From contig NC_061817.1 in the NCBI RefSeq assembly GCF_021462225.1, positions 769,326 through 833,325 of the forward strand: a DNA stretch of 64,000 nucleotides, written 5' to 3'. Of this stretch, positions 11,250-21,949 are shown piece after piece. The stretch is from Girardinichthys multiradiatus (taxonomy: Eukaryota; Chordata; Actinopteri; Cyprinodontiformes; Goodeidae). Under the pieces are notes generated by a model that saw only the letters and a program-made list of their open reading frames with translations, ran no database searches and was not told the origin of the DNA. Every line of letters begins with the position of its first letter. Within the stretch, counting starts at the first letter, position 1. The translations under genes were made by a program, and so were the position numbers.

Positions 11250-11965
11250 ACAGGTATGTATGATGATATGGAGACATTTCTTTTGAACCGAAGAAGCAGA
11301 ATTCCTTTTATTTCCACTTTTTATTTATTACTATACACCCATATTACCGGTATGAACACTATTCAAAAATGGGAGGGAGATCCAAATAATCAGTGTATTG
11401 AGGATTATTGGAAACTCAGAACAAAAGTTGGCACCACCTATATAAAACTGCTAATGTTTTGCATAAAATCACACATCAAGTCTCACCTTTATATGCCAAA
11501 TATCAAGAAAAGAATCGGTACCTATTACAATAAATTCTAGGAAAGTAAATTAATTAAAAGGTTTTGGAGTTCCATGAACTGAGCAACATTTTTAAGAACC
11601 AGGTCAGAGGAGACCCTGGATTTTTTATTCTTGGTGTGCCTGAAAAAGAAATAACATTAACTCATTTAGAATGTAAACTATGTGATCAATCACTGTTGCT
11701 GGCTCAGAACTGTATCCTTATTAACTGGATCTAGGATAAACCTTCCACTGTTACTTTGTGGTACAGGTGCATCCTCTTGGAAGGAAATAAGGATTAATTT
11801 CTTGATGTTTGGTCTTCCCCTGCCTTTTCATTGGCCAGATGATTTGTCCAACTCTGGAGGAGGAGTGGGTTGTCTTAAGTGTGTTCCCAGGCAATTGGAA
11901 GTCGAGCACAGAGGATGGGAGTTCACTTTTGTTTTTCTTGAACCTATGGGTGAATGGATAATAAA
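11250..11965 (+). pseudogene. L1-like LINE C-terminal relic
   Basis: Several broken frames resemble the region downstream of the L1 reverse transcriptase. One reads NTIQKWEGDPNNQCIEDYWK near 11356-11415. Another, near 11565-11760, reads FHELSNIFKNQVRGDPGFFI, then LGVPEKEITL, then LLLAQNCILINWI. The last piece resembles the AKKTITVNWL segment near the end of L1 ORF2. Frames are interrupted by stops. Assignment is from motif memory only. Confidence 0.5.
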
Positions 11966-12211
11966 TATTTTTCTTTATTGTAAAATTATTATTAGTATTA
12001 TTTATTTGCTGTTGTTTTGTTGCCCATCTTTGTATATTGTATCTTAATAATGACTTGAAGTGTATGTGATTTAGTTTTTTGCTTTGTGCTGATAATTAAT
12101 AGTTTATCCTTGAAAATAGAGAAATATAAGCAGCACATAAAAACAAAGAAAAAAGGAAACTGAGATATGATAAAAGTATAGTAATCTAATTTTGGCCTAA
12201 AAAAATAAATA

Positions 12212-12714
12212 CACTACCGGGTAAACGTTTTAGAACGCCTTTCTCATTTAATGGTTTTCTTTATGTTTATGACTATTTACATTGTACGTAGATTCTCAAT
12301 GAAGGCATCAAAACAGTGAATTAACACATATGCAAGTATGTAGCAAACCAAACATTGTAAAATAACTTCGACTGAAATATTAACCTCTGGTCCTCTCTCA
12401 ATGAACGTCTCGGAAGTTCTTTCAAGACTCTTTGGAAAACCATTTCAGGTGACCACCTCATGAAGCTCGTGGAGAGAACGCCAAGAGAGCAAAGCAGTCA
12501 TCGGAGCAAAGGGTGGGTATTTTGTAATAATCTAAAATATAAAAATGTGTTATAAAAAAAAGAGTTATTTCACACTTTTTGTTTGCTACATAATTCCATG
12601 TGTGTTCATTCACAGGTTTGTTGTCTCTAGTGTGAATCTACAATTTAAATAGTCTTGAAAATAAAGAGACCCCATTAAGTGAGAAAAGCGTTCTAAAACG
12701 TTTGACCGGTAGTG
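12212..12714. mobile_element. 503-bp Tc1/mariner MITE
   Basis: Terminal inverted repeats of about 40 bp begin CACTACCGGGTAAACGTTTT on the left. On the right they begin CACTACCGGTCAAACGTTTT when reverse-complemented. The element is flanked by TA at 12210-12211 and 12715-12716. There is no transposase frame inside, so it depended on an enzyme supplied elsewhere. The interior is unrelated to the two autonomous elements in this window. Confidence 0.9.
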
Positions 12715-13005
12715 TAGCTAACTAAATAAATCAAAGTAGCAATGAGAAGCAGTCCTCAATAGGTCCAGATTAAAGTACAGAAAGTTTACTTTCACATCTT
12801 AAGGTTTCTGGTCTAGAGAACCTACCAGCATTTATCAGACTTCTAATAGCTCCCCCTGGAGTCACAACATGCTATACACAACTCTTTGAGAAAGAAAGCT
12901 GCAATAGTTCTTGACATCTGGACATGGAGATTTGGACAAAATATTACAAATAAATTTGCATCTTAAATCATAACATCTTTGATAAAATGTATTTTACATG
13001 ATTGA

Positions 13006-13430
13006 CCTAAACTGACAGGCCGGGCAAGGAGAGCATTAATCAGAGCAACAGACAAAAAGGCCCAAAAAGGCAGAGCTCCAGTGATCAACAGCAATAGTTG
13101 GGAGAATCTGTCCACAGGACGACGATTAGTTGTAAATAGTTAGTTAAAACGTTATAAACAGAATGAGAAACAAAGTATAGTCATTTGGAGTTTGTCACCA
13201 CACAGACAACATGTGGGAGAAAGACAAGACTTTAGTCATAAAACACCACAATTTTCAGATGTACATGTGTAAAACAAAATTTGCAAACCATGTATCAGTT
13301 TCCTGCCAAGTCAAAATGATGCTCTGCTTTGTGTTGGTATGTCATATAAAACCAAATAAAAATATTGAGGTCTGTGGTGTAAGAAAAGTTCAAGAAGTAT
13401 GAATACATTTAAAAGGCACTCTATAAGCAC
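13006..13430 (+). pseudogene. Tc1 relic fragments
   Basis: 13006-13135 matches the DNA-binding-domain region of the Tc1 family seen inverted at 3.7-5.2 kb (GACAGGCCGGGCAAGGAGAG, TTGGGAGAATCTGTCCACAG). 13238-13430 matches its 3' terminal region (CAAACCATGTATCAGTTTCC, TTTGTGTTGGTATGTCATAT, AAGTATGAATACATTT). The catalytic core is missing. It is non-functional. Confidence 0.7.
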
Positions 13431-16085
13431 AACTTCAGCACATACTGTTTCAGCCTGAGAAAGCCAGGGTCAAATTTGAGCTTCATACAGAAAAGGACAA
13501 TCCAAAGGAGGTCTCTGGTTGAACAGAGGGTATCTGTGGCTATTCATATGGTTTAAACACTGAACACATTTAAGACTTCACACAGCAGCTTGATGAGAAA
13601 TGAGAAAATTACCTTTAAACATCATACTAATGCATTTCATGACTCAACTGAAGTCCACAGCACCGCAACATCAACACACAAAAATCATGTGAAATTATTT
13701 CTCCATCTTTCTGTCTCTCTATCAAATATTTTTTTTATTTCTGTCTCTTTCCATCTTTATCTGTTGTCTTTCTTTATCTATCCATCATGTTATGCATTTA
13801 ATTACCAAGCTCAGTCTTTTAAAACCAGGGGAATTATTCACCTCTATCAGCCAAGCCAGGTCAAAATCTTTTATTCTGAGGTGACTGGACATTAGCTGCA
13901 TGTCAGTGTCAGGGCATGAAACACTTGGGCTATTTCATGTACTTCTACCTTCGACATATCTACCATTAGTAGGAGAGTTAGTCCTGCTGCTACTCGCAGG
14001 AGAGGAAATGCTGCCATTAAAACGGATTTCAGCGCTTTTAAAAACCGCACACATCATTGCCTGGTTATAGCGCCATGTTTTTGTGTGCGCTCTCTGCCCG
14101 CTGTCAGGAGCATGGGTTCACCTCCGTGTGAGCGCACTTAACTCAGTGTGTTAGCGTCGATGACAGAGTATGAGGAGTGTGTTTTCGTCCAGCTTTTATC
14201 AAGTTTGGCCACAGAAAGTAGAGGAGCAATGGCGCAGGGACAGAAATCTCTGATGACATGATCTAATAAAATGGATGACATCAACTGTGAAAACGTTAAA
14301 AATTGGGTCAGACCTTACCTTGTTGGCGGAAAATGGTGGGGGAAACTCTGCCCTCAGTCAATCGTGTTAGCAAAAATAGAATGCACAACAAATGATTATT
14401 AAATGAAAATCATCTGTAGTTGTTTTATTGTGTATTTTTTGCTCTTTTGATTGATAAAAGCTTGGTGTATTTTGCACCAGGGTTCTAATAAAGCATCACA
14501 CATCCAAGAATTATCCCTATTAACTGATGATATTTGCCTGTCCTCTTGGAAATAAAAAATTAAATGTTAGCTCACGTTCCACTAGGAGTACAAATACCCC
14601 CGGTTGGGAATCACAGGTATATGAGTGTCCCCAGGTAGTCAAAGAATTATCAGCTAAATTACTTAGAAGACAGGATCAAGTCCACTACCATGTCCGCCAT
14701 GTATTCATTATTTACTGAGTTAAAACATTTTTTTGATAAACATAAAAGACCATGACATCACTGGAACATCTCGTAAAGGCACAGGAAACATTTAACAGCT
14801 GCTGAAGGACTGAAAAATTCACATCTCTGTGAATAAACAAAAGTCAAAGAATAAGACTAAGGCCCTCTTCCCTACCTGCAGCGTACATGTCCCCGCTGTC
14901 CCAGTTGTTACAGTGGAAACAAAAGTTATACACATTTAGAATCAAAGATAAACACACACACACACACTCACAATCAAAGAAGGATGTGAAGCACATATTT
15001 CCTCAGACACTTAAGTTAATTACAGATGAGTCAGACCCTAAAGCTGCAAGTTGCCACTAAGGTGATAGCTGAAGCTTCCTGTTGATATGGGATGAAGGTT
15101 TCAGTGAGGATTTTATAAAATAGGGTAGGTTAAGGATAAGTGTTATTAGACACATTTTTAACAAAATAGGATGGGAGTCAACATGAGCCTAGGGTAAAAA
15201 GGCAGACTGATCCCCAGCCTTTTCAAGATTAGCTGCCAGGCTGTGGCTGTGGGCTCACCCCCTTTTTACTAATGCGATAGATGAATTCAGAGGCAGGCAT
15301 CCTGTCCAGAGGGGGCCCAAACCCAGGCAAATGGGGGTACATCATCAGGGAGTCAAGAAAATCTGTCACCATTTTGACAGAGCAAAATTTGATTTTTTCT
15401 GTTCCAGAGAATGTGCTCATTGCCCTTTCTTCTTTCTAAAGTACGACAATCCACCTCTGTGGTGGGTTGCCTTTCCTGTCACTCTCCTCTTTTTTTTTTT
15501 TGGACGAGTTCAGGAACAGAAAGTTATGGTGATCTTGCTGGCTCAACGCTGAGGCCTGTGCACTAGCCACCAGGTCTACCATTTCCTATCATTGGGGTAT
15601 GCTTGCCACCTGGTGCAGTATCCCTGAGGCAAACCCTTATTTGTCAACAGCCCAGCAGATCTTGTTTTTTCTACAGACGCCGCTAGATGCTGGTGTTGTC
15701 TGCTGTTATCTTGTAAGGCACGGTGGCCGCAGTAAAAGCAGTCAATGTTGGTGAATATGCAGTAACACTGGATAACTGTACTATGATTTCTTGGTTCCTC
15801 TGGATGACCAGAGGATCTAAGCTCACTTGGTATGACATTCAGTTCTTCTCTGTGACTTGGATGTGGTCCTTAATGCCTTCCAGCACACCAAATTCAACCC
15901 TATTGGGGACACTGATTTTAAGTGGTTCGGGTAAAATGGCATGTCTTCTAGCCATGCCATCTTCCAGCAGTGAACGTAAGCTTAATCCTTCACCCATGCA
16001 GATAAATTACTGTAGACTTCTACCTAATGATTTAGGAGTTGTTGGCATTTTGGAACAGATACACTTTTAAAAATGAGATTTTGAG
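13431..16085. other. spacer with no supported gene
   Basis: No recognised domain. 13990-14350 and 15200-16030 have somewhat more balanced base composition and short open frames, including a 115-codon frame at 15723-16070. I could not connect these to a family or to splice sites. A short (AC)n tract is near 14952. Confidence 0.4.
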
Positions 16086-17460
16086 ACAGCCAGAAATGCA
16101 GAATTTGAACTATGATTCAACACTGAGTTTTGATCAAGAAATAAATACTAATGTTTCCAAGAAAGAGGGTTGAAAAGCATTGGTAAATTTTATAAATAGA
16201 TAGAACCACCAAGGCCCTTACAGATTTTTTGTTGGACCTTACTAAATATGTGTTAGAAAGACTTTTAAAATGAAAGAAAATGTATTTATCCTGAATGCCA
16301 AGGAGTCAGCATGCATTGTGCATGTGCTCCTAAATATGGCAACCTCTTTATAAGTAAATATGAAGAGGACTATGTTTAAAACAGTAACTCTTTTTAGTCC
16401 AAGTGAAAATGTTGGTTATGTTACATAGATTATATTTTCTTTATTTCTTGATGTCCTGGTGCATAAATTTGATCTTCAAACCATGGTTTATAGAAAACCT
16501 ACTGCTAGAAGCAATTCTTGCACTACAGTAATTATCATCCTTCTAGGCTGAAAAAAAGTCTCCCTTACAGCCACTTGTTGAGAATCAGAAACATCTGCAC
16601 CACTGAGGAAACTTTTAACAAACAAGCTAAAGACTTCTGTAAATGATTGAGGAGATGATGAGCTGGCATTGAAGAAACATTATTAAAAAGTATTGGGTAT
16701 TATTAGGATCAATTATTAGCCCCTAAACCTCACTCATAGAGTCAAACATTGTAATGGCTACTAAATCTTCAACATTATTTAAAGACATCTTGACTGTAAG
16801 CCACAGTTTTGAAAGTCTTCCTATTTTTGCTAGTTAGCAGACTAGGAACATGAGATCTCTTGGTCAGGGCTGACTGCTCCATCCCTTCTTAACATTTTTC
16901 ATATCAGTTACCTGGAGGTAATTCCTTCTGTTGTTGTTGTGCTCATTGTGGTGCTATGATCAAAGGTTATGCTTTTCTACACCCATACAGTAAAAAAAAA
17001 AATAAAAATGAAGAACAGGATTACTTGCCACAATAAGTATGTTTATTGAAAAGCCCCTGTGGCTTGGTGCTCATCGGAAAAACTAAAAGACAGTTAAAAA
17101 TCCAGATTTCTGAACATAAATGTCGTATTAGAAGAAGGGCTGACAGAGACAGACTCTTGTTACAAAGAGAAGCATTATGGATTAAAAGAAAAAGTTTAAA
17201 GGAGGAACTGATATTGAACGGTTATATCTGAACTGTATGTATTCGTAAATGATCCTGTTTTTGATTTTTGGATCTATTGTATTGTTTTATATTTCTAGAG
17301 ATGGTTAATATAATGTTGCTAACTGAATTGTTACTTACAGTGCTCTACACAGATGTTTTCTTCTGGGTTGATTGGCTGATCTGCTTCTGATTGTCTGAGG
17401 TGTTTTGTTAGTCATATATGTGTAAAGGAGCTGATGACGGCATCTGGCTGAAAGCTTTCA
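16086..17460 (+). pseudogene. Penelope-like retroelement relic with GIY-YIG remnant
   Basis: Reverse transcriptase pieces come first: ALTDFLLDLTKYVLE near 16215-16260 and KYGNLFISKYEEDYV near 16330-16375. The latter resembles the ANLFMGQFEE region of Penelope-like elements. Next comes RKPTARSNSCTT..SSFHPSRLKKSLPYSHLLRIRNICTTE near 16495-16600, a typical post-catalytic segment. The frame at 17046-17231 reads KSPCGLVLIGKTKRQLKIQI then SEHKCRIRR. That matches the GIY-YIG endonuclease signature CPCGL.YVGKTKR with the first Y replaced by L. The 17418 stretch (GADDGIWLKAFSL) fits the usual 3' end. Many stops; inactive. Confidence 0.8.
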
Positions 17461-19205
17461 GCTTGCCTACAACATCATGCCACATTCACATCTTCCTTGA
17501 CTCTGGCAACGAGGGTCACCTTGCTTCATCTGGAACACAGAGTTTCTTGGGCACCACATGTTCCACTAGAGATTTACCCAAAGATGCACACAGAGAGGTG
17601 TGAGGAAACATTGGGAGCCTAAACAGCAAAAGATGGGCAAAGACTCAAACATCAACAACCTATCGAGCCAACATCTATCCATAGATGAAGAGCTAAATTC
17701 TTTTAACTCCTTTCAAACTATATCAGATCGTATTAACATTCTCAGATCCATGAAGCTTCCAGCTTGTTTCATAACTTAGGCTTCTCAAGATACGGCTACT
17801 GAAGCTTCAATGGTATCACAAAAGCAGTGTTTTCAAAACTAACAGTGACGTTATTCCATCTTTTGATAATCCCTATTTTTGTAGAGTTGACCAAGATAAT
17901 TCACCTCTGTTTAAGACTAATAAAAAAAGAAGTTTGTCTAAATTATCTGTTGAATGCCAACTCTTAATAACCTATCTACAGGTACTAGATAAAGTTGAAG
18001 TCCAAAACACCTTCCACGCATTTCAAAGGGGAAACAGACTAACAGAGAGTGGCGGTTATCTATTTTGGGATGAAAATTACAAATAAAATAGCTTTACTTT
18101 ACACACAAGCATTAATAAAATAAACTTCAAGAGAATGAGAATGCAGTAACATCAAAGCAAGGCAAAACTTTATTAGTGTGGAAAACTGCATTTGCTTAAA
18201 TTAGATGCAGATGCACCTAGAAAAATATAAAACTGGTTAGATTTATTTCTCAATTAAATTGCATTACTTCCCATATTCCATTTTCATTTTTCATAATTTC
18301 ATGTACTGCAAAACAAACACATTTTTTATCCTAAAAATATAATTTGGTTTATGCAATTAATTTAAACACTTCATTAGAAAAAAAACAAATTTATTTGGAA
18401 TTTTAAGTTTTTGTAGATCTTGTTAAATCACACGTATTCAAGTATTTAAGGGTGTGTTCACACTGCTGGTCCGGTCCAGGGATCAGTAAAAGTGAAAAAA
18501 TCCACACCTTTAGTTAGCCTAGTTGCTTTCACGCAGAGAACTTTAGACCAGACCAAACAACGTCATGTAGTTGCAACAGATTGTTTTGGAGGCAGTATTG
18601 CTCCAGTGTTGCTTTGATCAAGAAAGAAAAAGCACGAAGAAGAAAGTCTGTCTCCTCTGGGTTTCTGTTGCTACTTTGGTGTTAAATGTAGTTGCGTGCC
18701 TGCTGCACCTCTTCACTACTCCAAGTAGCCCAATGAGACATTTTTAAACAGTTTTGTCTTTGGATTTGCACTCTCACCATGTTTTTCTAGTTCTTCTACT
18801 CAAATACACTGGTAACAGCGTATGGTCCACTGGGAACGGCATGCATTCACACTGCAAGCAAACCCCTCAAGGGTGGGTTCTAGGATGGGTCCACACCAGC
18901 GTGATCTGCTCCAGAAACTGGACTCTGGCACAGTAAAAAGCAATCCAAATCCCTGGTAGTTCAAAGATAGTAGCAAATATGTTTCACATAAAAGTTATAA
19001 AACAGCTATTTATGTAAAATAAAAACTTTTCAGGTATTAATTTTAATTTCACACTGTCTAGCTATTGCATCAGAAAAAGCAAAGTTATTGTGAGATAAGA
19101 TTCAGTGGGAATGGCTTTCCATGCATCAAATCAACCAGTACTTTACCTGCTTGTGTCATTAACTGTCCGGGTACTGTCCGGATACTTGCTTCTGAGTACC
19201 GACTT
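17461..19205. other. spacer with no supported gene
   Basis: 17600-18000 might continue the Penelope-like relic but has no diagnostic motif. 18450-18960 begins TTAAGGGTGTGTTCACAC, a start typical of fish MITEs, but I could not find its matching right end. Confidence 0.4.
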
Positions 19206-19207
19206 CT

Positions 19208-19450
19208 CCATTCCCCTAAATTAGGCCAGATATGGTAAATGGCCTGCACTTGTATAATGCTTTATCAATTCCCAGAGACCCCAAAGCTCTTTACACTACA
19301 ATCAGTCATCACCCATTCATACACACATTCACACACTGGCAGTGGTAAGCTACATCATAGCCACAGCTGCCCTCAGGCAGACTGACAGAAGTGAGGCTGC
19401 CATACAATTGGCGCCACCAAGCCCTCTGACCACTGTCAGCAGGCAAATGA
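19208..19450 (-). repeat. dispersed fish repeat, SINE-like
   Basis: The text GGTAAATGGCCTGCACTTGT, AAAGCTCTTTACACTACAAT and CATTCACACACTGGCAGTGG, followed by GGCGCCACCAAGCCCTCTGA, belongs to a repeat I recognise as very common in teleost genomes. Its left end shares the AAAGCGCTTT and GGTAAATG tail elements of the SINE at 27070-27317, inverted. Class is uncertain. Confidence 0.55.
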
Positions 19451-19619
19451 ACATTAAAGGTCTTATCTTTCCATTAGCTAAACAGTCGGTGCACAGGTTC
19501 TGAAGAAAAATTAACAAATGTATGACAGAGAAAAAAGAAGCTGAACATTTGTCTAAGGTCCTACTGCAGAACAATGGCTTTTTGCTAAAAAGATCGTAAC
19601 GAGGAAAACTAGTAGCCGC

Positions 19620-19935
19620 CTCCTGGCACCCCGCCCCAATAACGGCTCAGTTTAAAAAATGTTTTGTAAATAATATGTTGTTTTTTATGCTCATTTACAT
19701 TGCACATTTTATACATTTTTAAAATCACCCTCATTAGTTGTACATTTTATTTAATCTGAGTATATCTTTTTTAAGAACTGTACTGTATTTTTTATGTTGT
19801 AAACTTTTCCCTTACTGTACAGTCAATTCTTTTTTTTTTTATATGTTTTTTACCTTTGTGTGTACCTGCATGGTGCTGTTACACCTGAATTTCCCCACTG
19901 TGGGACAATAAAGGATATTTCTATTCTATTCTCTT
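19620..19935 (+). mobile_element. 5'-truncated LINE 3' UTR with (TATTC)n tail
   Basis: A long AT-rich 3' UTR ends GAATTTCCCCACTGTGGGAC, then AATAAAGGATATTTCTATTC with a TATTC-repeat tail. That is the terminal structure of a fish non-LTR retrotransposon. No coding part is present. Confidence 0.65.
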
Positions 19936-20439
19936 GGTTTCTGTTGTCATTTTTAGTAATTGCAGCTATCATTTAAAATGAGATTAGGATTTTAAATGTG
20001 ATTTGCTCAGAACCTGACTAACTGAACATCAGTGGTATTTACAGCATGATCCTGAACTCTGTTCTTTACAAATCTAACAGAAATAAAAGTGATTATTGTC
20101 CCTTTAGCCTCATGCCATATAGTAACACACTTCAGAAAATGATGGACACAACCTCAGTCAGATGTAAACTGTAAAACTTCCTCTGTGTTTGTCACCTGTA
20201 GATTGAAATACGCATTGATCTGTGCGCTGAGGAACATAAAATGCACGTGAATCATCTAAGGGACACAGTCACTCTCACTGAAAAATAAAACTGTGTCGGA
20301 TCAGCAGATTAATTCCAAACAAATTAGGTTCAATAAATCATAAGGAGGACCAGCTGTAGACAATCACATGTCCATAAATAGCTGCTTAAAGTTGTGCGTA
20401 TTGGTGGAATGATGACAGCTTTGGCTCAGCTGGCGGACA

Positions 20440-20664
20440 TAGCCAATGGAAGAAGTTGGGTTTTTCAGAGATCTGCTGGTACATGATGATGCTAGGTTTT
20501 TTAGTAGACTTAGATTGCCCAGGGCAATAATTTTGAAGCTCAGTGTTACAGAAGGAAACCAGGAGGAACCGTGTGTCGCCGTTGCCGGTCCATGTTCTCC
20601 CTTCGCTGTGGTCCTTTCAACCGAAGCCTTTCAAAGGGAGCTGACTGAAAGGTGGGGTATTTAA
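20440..20664 (+). pseudogene. PIF/Harbinger transposase N-terminal fragment
   Basis: An open frame of 72 codons from 20446 reads EEVGFFRDLLVHDDARFFSR, then LRLPRAIILKLS. After a scrambled middle it ends STEAFQRELTERWGI. The first and last blocks match the HARBI1-like nuclease N-terminus, where a phenylalanine-arginine-leucine-proline segment precedes the TGTFQRELADRSGIS block. The DDE nuclease domain is absent, so only about a fifth of the protein remains. It is a fossil, not the host HARBI1 gene, because there is no longer frame or intron structure. Confidence 0.6.
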
Positions 20665-20675
20665 CAGTCATCCCT

Positions 20676-20724
20676 GAGGTGTCCCATATGGCTAAGTCAT
20701 CCCTGAGCCATATGGGACAACCTC
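20676..20724. repeat. short near-perfect hairpin
   Basis: Arm 20676-20693 (GAGGTGTCCCATATGGCT) and arm 20706-20724 (AGCCATATGGGACAACCTC) are inverse of each other with one extra base. They are separated by a 12-base loop. It lies just downstream of the Harbinger fragment. It could be a local inverted duplication or an element end; nothing shows that it is transcribed. Confidence 0.85.
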
Positions 20725-21949
20725 CTCCTCAACTCATGATTCCTTTATACTATAATATTAAGCCATAATTGAGCTCAATGCAGCAACTAGACAGTACCGT
20801 TTGGATTTGATGCAGACAGTCTGCTCCTGATCTTTCAACACCCTTCATGCCAGTTGTTCTAAAACCAAAAGAAGGGAATAGAGAAGCTCACTAAAAATGT
20901 TTAGCTAAAAGGTCATGTGCCCTTATAATGGGACTCTTTTAGACCTCGGCTTGTCCCTTCATTTAATTTTTGTCTTCATAAAATAAATTCAGAGATATTT
21001 AGAAACAAATATAAATATGTAATAAGATATCTATATGCATCCCTGATCAACATTAGACACCTCATTAGACGTATGTTCAGTAGAAGAACATACAGTATAC
21101 TTGAGCGATTTATGAACACAGCAATACTTTGAAGGTGTAGAGTCTGTAATGTGATCTGTCAGTGCTGTGATTTACACTCACTAAAGTAAAAGCAGATTTT
21201 TACTCATGTAATTCATCTTTGACAAAAAAAAGCCTCCGCAAACTCCCTTCCTTTCTCTGTCTGTATGACAAGCATGAACCTTTCCTGATGTTATTTATTA
21301 AACTAAAACTGCCCTTAACTTGCTGCTTTTTTAAAGTGAGGTACATCTAACACAGGAGTCATCTTGTCTCTTCATGCTCACTTGTCAAGTAATTTCTACT
21401 TTCTCCTATTATCACTGTCCATCCTGTGAATGTGAGTCAGGTCTTCATATAATATGCTGAAACAGACAGGGGGAGCTAATCTCATCAGCTGCAGGAAACA
21501 CATTTGTAAGCCTTGAACCAAGCAACTGGACAGGAAACAAGTTTCTAATCTGAGCAAAGGGAAGGAAAAACTAATGGCCTGAAAAAGAGGCAGAAAGGAG
21601 GCTCCCTCATGAGACGTTAGAGTTGGGTGTTTCCGTTATTTATAGAATGTGCTTAAACAACAAGTTCTCTTGACCTTTAGGATTAGCAAACAAAACCTAA
21701 CATCATGCTTCATTGGTGCTAAAAAACACGAAGGAAGGCAAAGAGTTTTATCACAGATAGACTTTATCAGGCAGAGTAAGGCACTCTCTGCAAAGCATAA
21801 ACCAACATGAATATTTTCTCTTAGTTAAAAGTGTATCCATGTAGACCAGACATAAGACATTATTCTTAACTATTTATTAAAGTCCAACAAGTACTTAGTT
21901 AGTACAGTATGTTTGTATAGACTACATGTCATAATTTTACAATATGATA
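20725..21949. other. spacer with no supported gene
   Basis: AT-rich sequence without recognised repeats, domains or splice-bounded frames. Confidence 0.5.

Noticed and set aside
15723..16070. 115-codon plus-strand frame
   Set aside because: Possible remnant of an element, but no motif, no splice borders and no resemblance I can defend. Left as spacer.
18450..18960. Possible MITE starting TTAAGGGTGTGTTCACAC
   Set aside because: I could not find an inverted right end or a target duplication, so borders and class are unsupported.
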